Position numbers and translations under genes: made by a program
The notes under the pieces: model-generated
Seen by the model: only the letters and a program-made list of their open reading frames with translations
Told to the model about the DNA's origin: nothing
The model's database searches: none
In this document: piece by piece, positions 1 through 12,000 of the stretch
Numbering within the stretch: position 1 is the stretch's first letter
Layout: each line of letters begins with the position of its first letter
Assembly (NCBI GenBank): GCA_964016985.1
Contig: OZ024827.1
Location: 113,998,411 to 114,062,410 of the forward strand
From: Anodontia alba
Taxonomy: Eukaryota; Mollusca; Bivalvia; Lucinida; Lucinidae
Length of the DNA: 64,000 nt
Direction: 5' to 3'

Positions 1-1640
1 CGTAGACCCTGACTGGACCCCAACCCAGTACCCTATATAATATAAGTAGCTAACAGAATACCAAGCACCCTATTTGCTCTTAGTAGTTGGACAGGCAGGT
101 AAAATTTTACAGTATAGACCCTGTTCAGACACTGATGGAGTACAATATATAGTCTAAGTATGGGGACAGGCAGGTAGGAGGTATGTGTAGACCCTGATCG
201 GACACCAGCCCAGTATCATTTATATCCTAAGTATTCGGACAGGCACGCAGAAGTGTATACCCAGATCGGACTCCGGCTATAAACATAGACCCTGATCAGA
301 CACTGGTTGAGCATGCTTTATATTCTAAGTATGTGGACAGGCAGGCAGGGGCTATAAGCATAGACCCTGATCAGACACCGGCCCAGTATCATTTATATCC
401 TAAGTATTCGGACAGGCATGCAGAAGTGTAGACCCTGATCGGACTCCGGCTATAAACATAGACCCTGATCAGACACCGGTTGAGCATCCTTTATATTCTA
501 AGTATGCGGACAGGCATGCAGGGGCTATAAGTGTAGACCCTGATCGGACACCGGTTGAGTATCATTTATATCCTAAGTATTCGAACAGGCAGGCAGGGGC
601 TATAAGCGTAGACCCTGATCGGACACCGGCTGAGTATCATTTATATTCTAAGTATTCGGACAGGCAGGTAGGAGCCTTAAGCATAGACCCCGATCAGATA
701 CCAGCAGACCACATTTCATTAAGTATTCAACCAGGCAGGCACAAGCTAGCAGAATAGACTCTGATCAGACACCGACCAAGCACCCTGTTTGTTCTAAGTT
801 GTTGAACAGGCAGGTATGAGCTAACAGTGTAGACCCTGACTGGACCCCAACCCAGTACCCTATATAATATAAGTAGCAAACAGAATACCAAGCACCCTAT
901 TTGCTCTCAGTAGTTGGACAGGCAGGTAAAATCTAACAGTATAGACCCTGTTCAGACACTGATGGAGTACAATATATAGTCTAAGTATGCGGACAGGTAG
1001 GCACGATGTTACAGCATAGACCCTGGTCATACACCGAAGAAAGCGGCATCTGATCTGGACTTACACGGTTTGCATTTACACAATTTTATTTCTAAGTATT
1101 CGGACAGGCAGAAAGCAGCATCTGATCTGGGCTAACACTGTTTGCATTAAGTACAAAGCTTTTACTCCAAGTATTTGGACAGGCAAGACCATGCTAGCAT
1201 GAAGACCCTGATCAGACTCTGATTAAGTATTCGAACAGGCAGGCACCATCTAACAGACCCTGATCAGACTGCGACGGGGTATGATATATATATACTTTAA
1301 GTATTCGGACAGGCAGGTACCATCTCTAAGTAAGAGTGTAGACCCTGATCGGACTCCGGTGTGATATGATATATACTTTAAGTATTCAGACAGGCAGCCC
1401 CCATCTCTAAGTAACAGTGTAGACCCTGATCAGACTCCGATTGAGTACGATATATACTTTAAGTATTCGGACAGGCAGACACCATCTCTAAGTATAGACC
1501 CTGATTGGACTCCGATGGGATACGATATATATTTTAAGTATTCGGACAGGCAGGCACTACCTCTAAGTAACAGTGTAGACCCTGATCGTACTCAGACAGG
1601 GAACTGTATATACTTGACCATTAGCTTAAGTAGCTTAGTA
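1..1640. repeat. 75-bp satellite A with higher-order organisation
   Basis: Tandem units of about 75 bp, each carrying TAGACCCTGATCGGACACCG, a variable GAGTATCATTTATA-like part, and CTAAGTATTCGGACAGGCAGG. Individual units differ by 10-30%. The first 170 bases recur almost unchanged from about position 829, an offset of about 827 bp, which equals eleven 75-bp units, so the array has a higher-order repeat. Short open frames on both strands are by-products of the repeat and are not genes. Confidence 0.9.
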
Positions 1641-3310
1641 CTAGCCCTAAGGCAGTCACCGTATAAGGCTATGGGACTGTGGAAGAGATACTTGATGTAA
1701 AATAACAAACCAGACTGCGGTTCAGTATGTACAGCAATATTAGGATATCGGACTGCGGTAGAAATACTTGATGGAAAATATCAAAGCTGACTGCGGTTTA
1801 GTATGTACAGCAATATTAGGCTATGTGACTTTGGTAGAGATACATGATGGGAAACAACAAACTGGACTGCGGTTCAGTATGTACAGAAATATTAGCATGT
1901 CAGACTGTGGTAGAAATACTTGATGGAAAATATCAAAGCTGACTGCGGTTTAGTATGTACAGCAATATTAGGCTATGGGACTGCAGAAGAGATACTTGAT
2001 GGAAAATAACAAACCAGACTGCGGTTCAGTATGTACAGCAATATTAGGATATCAGACTGCGGTAGAAATACTTGATGGAAAATATCAAAGCTGACAGCGG
2101 TTTAGTATGTACAGCAATATTAGGCTATGGGACTGTGGTAGAGATACATGATGGGAAATAACAAACTGGACTGCGATTCAGTACGTACAGCAATATTAGG
2201 ATATCAGACTGCGGTAGAAATACTTGATGGAAAATATCAAAGTGGACTATGGTTTAGTATGTACAGCAATATTAGGCTATGGGACTTTGGTAGAGATACA
2301 TGATGGGAAATAACAAACTGGACTGTGGTTCAGTATGTACAGAAATATCAGCATATCAGACTGCGGTAGAAATACTGGAAAATATCAAAGCTGACTGCGG
2401 TTTAGTATGTACAGCAATATTAGGCTATGAGACTATGGCAGAGATACTTGATGGAAAATAACAAACTGGACTGTGGTTCAGTATGTACAGCAATATTAGG
2501 ATATGGGACTGCAGTAGAAATACTTGATGGAAAATATCAAAGCAGACTGGTGTTTAGTATGTACAGCAATATTATGCTATGGGACTGTGGTAGAGATACA
2601 TGATGGGAAATAACAAACCGGACTGCGGTTCAGTATGTACTGCAATATTAGGATATGAGACTGGGGTAGAAATTCTTCATGGAAAATATCAAAGCGGACT
2701 GCGGTTCAGTATGTACACCAATATTAGGATATCAGACTGGGGTAAAAATACTTGATGAAAAATATCAAAGCAGACTGAGGTTCACTGTGTACATCAATAT
2801 TAGTGTAGAGGACTGGTACTATGGGGACTGTGGTAGAGATACTTGAAGAAAAATATCTGACTGAGATAAGGTTCAGAATGTAGCAATATTAGAATAGTGG
2901 ACTGGGGTAGAGATGCTTGATAGAAGACATCAAAGCGGACTGCAGTTGGGTATGTACAGCAATATTAGGATAGGGGACTGTGGTTGAAAAAATTGAAGGA
3001 AAATATCAAAGCCGTAGAAATAATTGAAGGAAAATATCAAAATGGACTGCAGTTAAGTATGTACAGCAATATTAGGATAGTGGACTGCGATAGAGATACT
3101 TGATGGAAAACATCAAAGTGGACTGCAATTGAGTATGTACAGCAATATTGATGGAAAATAGCAAACTGGACTGAAGATCAGTATGTACAGCAATATTAGG
3201 ATATGGGACTCCGGTAGAAACACTTGATGGAAAATATCAAAGCGGACTGCTGTTAAATAGCTACAGCAATATTAGGCTATGGGACTGCGGTAGAGATACT
3301 TGATGCTTAA
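1641..3310. repeat. 75-bp satellite B, alternating dimer
   Basis: About 20 units spaced near 75 bp, each with AGTATGTACAGCAATATTAGG followed by GACTGCGGTAGAAATACTTG and GGAAAATATCAAAGC. Two variants alternate: GGATATCAGACTGCGGTAGAAATACTTGA-type and GGCTATGGGACTGTGGTAGAGATACATGA-type, giving a roughly 150-bp dimer. The unit length equals that of the preceding array but the sequence is different. From about 3310 units of this type are interleaved with the next satellite. Confidence 0.88.
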
Positions 3311-5670
3311 ACGGGCAGGCACGAGCTAAGAGTGTAGACCCTGATCAGACGCCACAGAAAGCGGCGTCCGATGTAGACTTACTCCGGTAGAAACACTTGA
3401 TGGAAAATATCAAAGCGGACTGCTGTTAAGTAGCTACAGCAATATTGGGCAACGGGACTGTAGTAGAGATACTTGATGCTTAAACAAGCAGGCACGAGCT
3501 ACCAGTGTAGACACTGATCAGACGCTAAAGAAAGCGGCGTCCGATGTAGACTTAGTTTGCATGAAGTACAGATTTTTACTCCAAGTATTTAGACAGTCAA
3601 GCACGAGCTAACAGTGTAGACCCTGATCAGACGCCACAGAAAGCGGCGTCCGATGTAGACTTATTCCGGTAGAAACACTTGATGGAAAATATCTAAGCGG
3701 ACTGCTGTTAAGTAGCTACAGCAATATTAGGCAATGCGACTGTGGTAGAGATACTTGATGCTTAAACAAGCAGGCACGAGATACCAGTGTAGACCCTGAT
3801 CAGACGCTACAGAAAGCGGCGTCCGATGTAGACTAAAACTGTTTGCATGAAGTACAGATTTTTACTCCAAGTATTTAGACAGTCAAGCACGAGCTAACAG
3901 TATAGACCCTGATCAGACGCCACAGAACGCGACGTCCTAACTGGGCATACACTGTTTGAGTACCATATTTAATGTAAGTATTCAAAAAGGCAGACATAAG
4001 CTGTTGGTGTAGCCCTGATCGAACGCCGCAGAAAAACTGCGTCTTATCTGGACTTACGCTGTTTGCATTAAGTACAGGATTCTAAAGTATTTGGGCAGGC
4101 GAGCATAAGCTAGCAATGTAGACCCTGATCAGAACTTGACCGAGCACCATATTTGTTCTAGTCGCACAGCCAGGTGCGAGCTAACAGCGTGTACCCTGAT
4201 CGGACTGTTGAGTACCTTATTGTATGTAAGTATTCAAAAAGGCAGGCACAAGCTAACACTGTAGACCCTGATCAGACGCCGCAGAAAGCGGCGTCCGGTG
4301 TAGACTTAAACTGTTTGCATGAAGTACAGATTTTTTACTTCAAGTATTTAGACAGTCAAGCACGAACTAAGAGTATAGACCCTGATCAGATGCAACAGAA
4401 TGCGACGTCCTAACTGGGCTTACACTGTTTGCAAAAAGTACATGTACATGATTTTTTTTCTCTAAGTATTTGGACAGGCAAACTCTTGCTAACAGTGAAG
4501 ACCCTGATCAGTGAAGACCGTCGACTGAGTACGATATATAATCTAAGAACAGGCAGTTGCGAGCTAACAGTGTTGACCCTGATTAGACGCTTTTTGCTCT
4601 ATGTAAGTGGAAGGAAGGCATAAGCTAACAGTGTAGACCCTGATCAGGCGGTGACGGAGTACGATATATACTCCAAGTATTCGAACTAGCAGCACGAGCT
4701 AACAGTGTAGACCTGTTCAGACGCCGCAGAGAAAAGGCGTCTTATATGGACACGCTGTTTGCATTAAGTACAGGATTTTTATTCCAACTATGTGGGAAGG
4801 CGAGCACAAGCTATCAATGTAGACCCTGATCAGAAGCTGACCGAGTACCATATTTGTTCTAAGTATTCGGACAGCCAGGTGCGAGCTAACAGCGTATATC
4901 CTGATCGGACTCCTGTTGAGTACCGTATTTAATTTAAGTATTCAAACAGACAAGGCACGAGCGAACAGCGTAGACCTTGATCAGACGCCTTAAAAAGCGG
5001 CGTCCGATGTGAATTTAAACTGTTTGCATGAAGAACAGATTTTTTGCTCTAAGTATTTGGACAGGCAATCACGAGCTAACAGTATAGACCCCGATCAGAC
5101 GCCACAGGAAATGACGTCTTAACTGTTTGCATAAAGTACATGAGTTTTACTCTAAGTATTTGGACAGGCAAGCACATGCTAACAGTGAAGACCATGATCA
5201 GACGTCGACTGAGTACGATATATCCTCTAAGGACAGGCAGTTGCGAGCTATCAGTGTTGAATCTGATAAGACTCCAACCGTGTACCCTATTTGCTCTAAG
5301 TAGGTGGAAGGAAGGCATAAGCTAACAGTGTAGACCCTGATCAGACGGTGACGGAGTACAATATATACTCTAAGTATTCGGACTGGCAAGCACGAGCTAA
5401 CAGTGTAGTTCTGAATAGACGTCGCGGAAAAACGGCGTCTTATTAGACTTACGCTGTTTGCATTAAGTACAGGATTTTTTCTCTAAGAATTTGGGCAGGC
5501 GAGCAGAATCTAACAATGCAGACCTTGATCGGACATCAATTGAGTACGATATATACTCCAAGGATAGGCATATCAAGTTGACTGTGTTGATCCTGATCAA
5601 CTGTGTAATTTATTTGCCTTAAGTAGGTGGACAGGCATGCATAAGCTAACAGTGTAGACCCTGATCAGAC

Positions 5671-5812
5671 TTGCTGTCAGCGATGTCATCAGAAATACCG
5701 ACAGCGATATAAATGGATAATATCTCTGACGTTGAAAATATGTATTTACTACGAATCAGTATTCTTTCCCTTGCTAAGTAATCTCCCTTGATTAAAGTAG
5801 TTCCAAATAGTG
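5671..5812. repeat. TTGCTGTCAG block, copy 1 of 4
   Basis: A non-satellite block of about 145 bp: TTGCTGTCAGCGATGTCATC, then ACCGACAGCGATATAAAT, then TTACTACGAATCAGTATTC and ATCTCCCTTGATTAAAGTAG. The other copies start at 7699, 8552 and 8841. It marks the boundaries of the larger repeat units. The function is unknown. Confidence 0.8.
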
Positions 5813-7698
5813 TAGACCCTGATCAGAGGACGCAGAAAGCGGCATCCGATGTGGACTTAAACTGTTTGCATGAAATACAGATTTCTTTTACTCCAAGTAT
5901 TTGGACAGGCAAGCACGAGCTAACAGTATAGACCCTAATCAGACGCCATAGAAAGCGACTTCTTAACTGGACTTACACTGTTTGCATAAGTATATGATGT
6001 TTACTCTAAGTATTTGGACAGGGTTAGGCAGCAGTGAAGATCCTTATCAGACGTCGACTGAGTACGATATATCCTCCGAGGACAGGCAGTTGCGAGCTAA
6101 CAGTGCTGACCCTGATAAGACTCCAGCCATGTACCCTATTTGCTCTAAGTAGATGGAAGGAAGGCATAAGCTAACAGTGTAGACACTGATCAGACGGTGA
6201 CGGAGCACGATATATACTCTAAGTATTCGGACTGGCAAGCACGAGCTAACTGCGTTGTCCTAATCAGACGCCGCGAAAAAAAAAGCGTCTTATCTGGACA
6301 GGCAAGCACATGCTAACAGTGAAGATCCTGATCAGATGTCGACTGAGTACGATATAGCCTCTAAGAACAGGCAGTTGTGAACTATTAGTGTTGATCCTGG
6401 TAAGACTCCAACCGTGTACCCTATTTGCTCTAAGTAGTTGGAAGGGTTAGGTGCATAAGCTAACAGTGTAGACCCTGATCAGACGGTGACGGAGTGCGAT
6501 ATATACTCTAAGTATTCGGACTGGCAAGCACGAGCTAACAGTGTAGTCCTGACCAGACGCCGCGGAAAAACGGCGTCTTATTGGACTTACTCTGTTTGCA
6601 TTAAGTACAGGATTTTTACTCCAAGTATTTGGACAGGCAAGTACGAGCTAAGAGTATAGACCCTGATCAGACGTCACAGAAAGCGACGTCTTAACTGGAC
6701 TTATACTGTTTGCATGAAGTACATGATTTTTACTCTAAGTATTTGGACAGGCAAGCTAACAGTGAAGATCCTGATCAGACGTCGACTGAGATCGATATAT
6801 ATATTCTAAGGAGTGGCAGTTGCGAGCTATCATTGTTGACCCTGATAAAACTCCGACCGTGTACCTTATTTGTTCTAAGTAGGTGGAAGGAAGGCATACG
6901 CTAACAGTGTAGACCCTGATCAGACGGTGACGGAGTACGATATATACTCTTAGTATTCGGCCTGGCAAGCATAAGCTAACAGTGTAGTCCTGAACAGACG
7001 CCGCGATAAAACGGCCTCTTATCTGGACTTATGCTGTTTGCATTAAGTAGAGAATTTTTACTCTAAGAATTTGGGCAGGTGATCACAAGCTAACAATGTA
7101 GACCCTGATCAGACGCCACAGAAAGCGACGTCTTAAGTGGACTTATACTGTTTGCATAAAGTACATGATTTTTACTCTAAGTATTTGGACAGACAAGCAC
7201 ATGCTAACAGTGAAGATCCTGATCAGACGTCGACTGAGTTCGATATATATTCTAAGGAGTGGCAGTTGCGAGCTATCATTGTTGACCCTGATAAAACTCC
7301 GACCGTGTACCTTATTTGTTCTAAGTAGGTGGAAGGAAGGCATAAGCTAACAGTGTAGACCCTGATCAGACGGTGACGGAGTACGATATACATACTCTTA
7401 GTATTCGGTCTGGCAAGCATAAGCTAACAGTGTAGTCCTGAACAGACGCCGCGATAAAACGGCCTCTTATCTGGACTTATGCTGTTTGCATTAAGTACCG
7501 GATTTTTTCTATAAGAATTTGGGCAGGCGAGCACAAGCTAACAATGTAGACCCTGATCAGACGTCAATTGAGTACTATATATACTCTAAGGATAGGCATA
7601 TCAAGCTGACAGGGTTGACCCTGATCAACCGTGTAACTTATTTGCTCTAAGTAAGTGGACAGGCAGGCATAAGCTAACAGTGTAGATGCTGATCAAAC

Positions 7699-7845
7699 TT
7701 GCTGTCAGCGATGTCAGCGATGTCATCAGAAATACCGACAGCGATATAAATAGATAATATCTGTGACGTTGTAAATACGTATTTACTACGAATCAGTATT
7801 CTTTCACTTGCTAAGTGATCTCCCTTGATTAAAGTAGTTTCAAAT
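7699..7845. repeat. TTGCTGTCAG block, copy 2 of 4
   Basis: Closely matches the block at 5671, with one extra GCGATGTCA unit. It is followed, as in copy 1, by GTGTAGACCCTGATCAGA and the satellite resumes. Confidence 0.8.
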
Positions 7846-8551
7846 AGTGTAGACCCTGATCAGATGCCGCAGAAAGCGGCGTTAAATGTGGACTTTAACT
7901 GTTTGCATGAAGAACAGATTTTTTACTCCAAGTATTTGGACAGGCAAGCACGAGCTAACAGTATAGACCCTGATCAGACGCCGTAGAAAGCGACGTCTTA
8001 ACTGGACTTACACTTTGCATAAAGTATATGATTTTTACTCTAAGTATTTGGACAGGATTAGGCTAACAGTGAAGATCCTTATCAGACGTCGACTGAGTAC
8101 GATATATCCTCTGAGGACAGGCAGTTGCGAGATAACAATGTTGACCCTGGTAAGACTCCAGCCGTGTACCCTATTTGCTCTAAGTAGATGGAAGGAAGGC
8201 ATGCTAACAGTGTAGACACTGATCAGACGGTGACGAAGTACAATATATACTCTAAGTATTCGGACTGGCAAGCACGAGCTTACTGTGTTGTCCTAATCAG
8301 ACGCCGCGAAAAAACGGCGTCTTATCTGGACTTACGCTGCTTGCATTAAGTACTGGATTTTTACTCTAAGTATTTGGGCAGGCGAGCACAAGCTCAAAAT
8401 GTAGACCCTGATCAGACGTCGATTGAGTACGATATATACCCTAAGGACAGGCATGTCGAGCTGACTGTTGACCCTGATCAACCATATAACTTATTTGCTC
8501 TAAGAAGATGGTCAAGCAGGCATAAGCAAACAGTATAGACCGCGACCAGAC

Positions 8552-8690
8552 TTGCTGTCAGCGATGTCAGCGATGTCATCAGATATAACAGCGATATAAA
8601 TAGATAATATCTATGACGTTGAAAATACGTATTTACTAGGAATCAATATTATTTCCCTTGTTAAGTGATCTCCCTTGATTAAAGTAGTAA
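8552..8690. repeat. TTGCTGTCAG block, copy 3 of 4
   Basis: Third copy, with the same GATATAAATAGATAATATC core. It is followed by A-rich unique DNA (8690-8835) rather than by satellite. Confidence 0.78.
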
Positions 8691-8840
8691 TGATCGCAAT
8701 GTAAACTAATAGTGTTATAGCAAAAAAAAACAAAAAAACAACAACAACAAACATCTGATAGGTCGTAGCAAAATTGTTTTCCAACGGTATATAAACTTTA
8801 AAAAAAGAGCGAAAATAAGAGGGATATAAGTGATTCAAAC

Positions 8841-8985
8841 TTGTTGTCAGCGCTGTCAGCGATGTCAGAAATACCGACAGCGATATAAATAGATAATATC
8901 TATGACGTTAAAAATACGTATTTACTAATAATTAGTATTATTCCCCTTGTTAAATTATCTCCCTTGATAAAAGAAGTTTCAAAAC
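8841..8985. repeat. TTGCTGTCAG block, copy 4 of 4
   Basis: Most diverged copy (TTGTTGTCAG start), only 289 bp after copy 3. It is the last satellite-related sequence before the telomeric block. Confidence 0.75.
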
Positions 8986-9109
8986 AGTTACTAAAAAAAG
9001 TAACAATTTCCTACACTAGGGTCGGTGAAAAGTCAACCCTCGACCAAATCACATAGAAATCTACTTCCGCTAGGGTTAGAAGAGTAGGAGTAATGGCATA
9101 TCACTTACT
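8986..9109. other. unique spacer before telomeric block
   Basis: A short stretch with no repeat that I recognise. It contains one isolated TAGGGTTAG in the opposite orientation to the telomeric array that follows. Confidence 0.5.
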
Positions 9110-9542
9110 CCCTAACCCTAACCCTAACCCTAACCCTAACCCTAACCCTAACCCTAACCCTAACCCCTAACCCTAACCCCTAACCCTAACCCTAACCCTA
9201 ACCCTAACCCTAACCCTAACCCCTAACCCTAACCCTAACCCTAACCCTAACCCTAACCCCTAACCCTAACCCTAACCCTAACCCTAACCCTAACCCTAAC
9301 CCCTAACCCTAACCCTAACCCTAACCCTAACCCTAACCCTAACCCTAACCCCTAACCCTAACCCTAACCCTAACCCTAACCCTAACCTAACCCTAACCCT
9401 AACCCCTAACCCTAACCCTAACCCTAACCCTAACCCTAACCCTAACCCCTAACCCTAACCCTAACCCTAACCCCTAACCCTAACCCTAACCCCTAACCCT
9501 AACCCTAACCCTAACCCCTAACCCTAACCCTAACCCTAACCC
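9110..9542. repeat. interstitial telomeric repeat (CCCTAA)n
   Basis: About 70 units of CCCTAA with scattered CCCCTAA variants and one CCTAA. The hexamer is the canonical metazoan telomere repeat (TTAGGG on the other strand), also used by molluscs. The array is flanked on both sides by kilobases of other satellites, so it is interstitial or subtelomeric in this assembly and not a chromosome end. Confidence 0.97.
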
Positions 9543-10237
9543 ATGCAGTATAAATTTTATCAGTGTACTCAATATGACAATTTGGATGAGTCCTTGCATT
9601 GCCTAATCGATTCTTTATTTTTTTACTTATCGCTTTCGGATATTTGACTTAAGCAAGTTGTTGGTGCACCTGTAAAAAATATTGAGCATTGATATAAAAT
9701 TTATTCAAGTAGAATTTTTTTTTTAGGTTCATAGATTTGGTAACTCAAAATGACAGTTTTAATTAATTGATGCATCGAATAAATGATTTTTAATTATTTT
9801 ACTTTTCGCTTTTGGATATTCTACTCAAGCAAGTTGTCGAGCCACCTGTAAATAATGTTGAACATGGCTAAAATATATATATATTTTTTTTTTCGTTCAC
9901 ATATTTGGTAACATTTTTAATTAATCGTGCATCAATTAAATGATTTGTAATTATTTTACTTTTCCCTTCTGGATAATGGACTTAAGCAAGTTGTCGGTTC
10001 ACCTGTAAAAACTATTAGAACAGGATAGAATTTATTCATGTAGTATAATTTTTTTCGGTTCATAGATGTGGTAACTCAAAATGACAATTTTGATTAATCG
10101 ATGCATCAACTGATCAATTTATCATTAGTTAAATGTTTTACTTTTGGATTTTCGACTTAAGCAAGTTGTCAGTCCATGTATAAAAAATATTAGTCTGTCT
10201 ATATAAAATTTATCCTTGCACTAACTTTATTATTATC
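9543..10237. repeat. 155-176 bp tandem repeat, four copies
   Basis: The anchor AAGCAAGTTGTCGG recurs at about 9652, 9827, 9982 and 10158, spaced 175, 155 and 176 bp. Each unit also carries GATGCATC(G/A)A, TTTTACTTTTCGCTTTTGGAT and a TTTTTCGGTTCATAGATTTGG-like end. A trace of the same unit end (TTTTTCGGTTACATATTTGG) reappears at about 11873, after the GATATC array, which suggests that the GATATC array interrupts this repeat. Confidence 0.8.
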
Positions 10238-10647
10238 TGGTAAGCCGTTTTACTATTTATTAAGCAAAATAGATATATTATATATTATATCAGATATCTT
10301 GTATAGGATATCTTTTACCATATAAGATATCTCATTTGTTAAATAAGATATCTTATTTACCAATATAGATATCTAATATACTAAATAAGATAGCTAATAT
10401 ACTAAATGAGATATCTTATTTGATTGAATAAATGAGATATCACATCAGATATCTTATATAGCATATTAGATATCTTATATGTCTATTCAGATATCTTATT
10501 TAGCATATTAGATATCTTAATTGACATATAAGATATCTATTTTACATAAGATATCTAATATAGTATATCAGATATCTTATATATTATATATCTGATTTAT
10601 TAAATCAGATATATGATATATAGAATAAATAGTAAAACGGCTTGCCA
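10238..10647. mobile_element. TIR-bounded 410-bp unit in the GATATC array
   Basis: The left end, TGGTAAGCCGTTTTACTATT (10238-10257 and 4 more bases), is matched in inverted orientation at 10624-10647 with one mismatch (GCC/GCT region). This pair looks like the terminal inverted repeats of a MITE whose interior is filled with GATATC palindromes. A further right-type end at 11132-11155 suggests a second, overlapping or partial copy. I see no convincing target-site duplication. Confidence 0.55.
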
Positions 10648-10923
10648 GGATATATGATATCTAATATAGGATATAATATATCTGAATTTATATATCAGAT
10701 ATCTTATATCCTATATAAGATATCTTATATCCTATATAAGATATCTGATATATCATATTAGATATCTTATTTAATTTCACATATTAGATATCTTATTTAT
10801 GAGATATCTTCTTTAGTGTATAAGATATCTAATATCCTATATAAGATATCTTATATAGCATATCAGATATCTTAAATAGCATATGATATCTTATATGCCA
10901 ATTAAGATATATTATATAGGATA

Positions 10924-10985
10924 TGTAGGTCTTTAGTTTATCATTGATATGCAATTGGTAGTACTGACAGCCGTAAGATTTATAT
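10924..10985. repeat. fragment of the 185-bp satellite inside the GATATC array
   Basis: GTAGGTCTTTAGTTTATCAT and the following ATATGCAATTGGTAGTACTGAC match the unit at 14583-14640 and the final unit at 16018-16075 of the 185-bp array. The match ends at GCCGTAAGATTTATAT in both this fragment and the final unit. Confidence 0.8.
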
Positions 10986-11860
10986 AGCGTATCAGATATC
11001 TTCTAAAGCATATAAGATATCTTAATTGACATATAAGATATCTTATTTATATAAGATATCTGATAAAATATATGATATCTTATATATTGTATCAGATATC
11101 TGATATATTAAATCAGATATCTGATTTATAGAATAAATAGTAAAACGGCTTGCCATACTATTTTACCATATATTATTTGTTATACAAGATATCTTATTTA
11201 TTAATATAGATATCTAATATACTAAATAAGATATCTTATATACTAAATGAGATATCTTATTTGATTGAATATATGAGATATCTTCTTTAGTAAATAAGAT
11301 ATCTTATATCCTATATGAGATATCTATATACCCTATCAGTTATCTTATAAAGCATATTAGATATCTCATTTGGCAATTCAGATATCTTATATAGCATATT
11401 TGATATCTTAATTGACATATAAGATATCTATTTTATATAAGATATCTAAGATTATGTATCAGATATCTTATATATTATATATCTCATACAGGATATGATA
11501 TCTGAATTAGTATATCAGATATCTTACATCCTATATAAGATGTCTGATGTATCATATTAGATATCTTAAATATTTAATTCCACATATAAGATATCTTATT
11601 TACCATATAAGATACCTTATTTGTTAAATAAGATATCTAATATATTAATATAGATATCTGATATACTAAATAAGATATCTGATATATGAAATGAGATATC
11701 TTATTTAATTGAATTAATATGTTCTTTAGTAAATAAGATATCTTATATCCTATATAAGATATCTTATATAGCATATCAGATATCTTATATAGCATATAAA
11801 ATATCTTCTATGCCAATTAAGATATCTTATATAGCATATCAGATTTCTTATACAGCATAT

Positions 11861-12000
11861 CTATTGGACGTCTTTTTCGGTTACATATTTGGTCCATGCA
11901 GCAAGCAATAAGTAGATCTAGACAATGTCTACCGAAAGTGACACAAGTACTAGCCTTTTAAAAAGTTTGCATGCTTTATTTGGATAAGCGCAATATTCTG
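11861..12000. other. unassigned spacer
   Basis: It begins with a remnant of the 155-176 bp repeat (TTTTTCGGTTACATATTTGG) and then holds nothing that I recognise. Confidence 0.4.

Larger units (their letters stand above)
3311..8550. repeat. composite satellite C built from a GATCAGACGCC hairpin motif
   Basis: Repeated blocks of the form GTGTAGACCCTGATCAGACGCC, GCAGAAAGCGGCGTC, then TGTTTGCATGAAGTACAG, then CCAAGTATTTGGACAGGCAAGCACGAG. Several block types alternate. The segment starting at TTGCTGTCAG (5671) recurs at 7699, an offset of 2028 bp, with long near-identical flanks (for example around 6700-6970 and 7130-7420), so segments of hundreds of bases to 2 kb were duplicated. Open frames on both strands here are satellite artefacts. 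Confidence 0.88.
10238..11860. repeat. GATATC-rich palindromic array
   Basis: More than 60 occurrences of AGATATCT-like 8-mers separated by short AT-rich spacers (TTATATAGCAT, TTATTTACCATA and similar). Almost every unit is itself a palindrome, so both strands look alike. Inverted copies of a 24-bp sequence bound the first part (10238-10647), and the same end recurs at 11132-11155. A 62-bp fragment of a different satellite lies at 10924-10985. Confidence 0.88.

Noticed and set aside
4174..8271. Numerous 60-80 residue frames sharing phrases such as RQAHANSEDPDQTS and RILRVYIVLRHRLI on both strands
   Set aside because: They repeat with the satellite unit and occur on both strands, so they are translations of repeat DNA, not a protein family.
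1..8600. A CRISPR-like array because of evenly spaced similar repeats
   Set aside because: The spacers are themselves repeated and diverged, units are contiguous 75-bp satellite, there are no cas genes, and the genome is eukaryotic.
9110..9542. A true chromosome end
   Set aside because: The array is internal, flanked on both sides by several kilobases of unrelated repeats; an assembly join remains possible but cannot be judged here.
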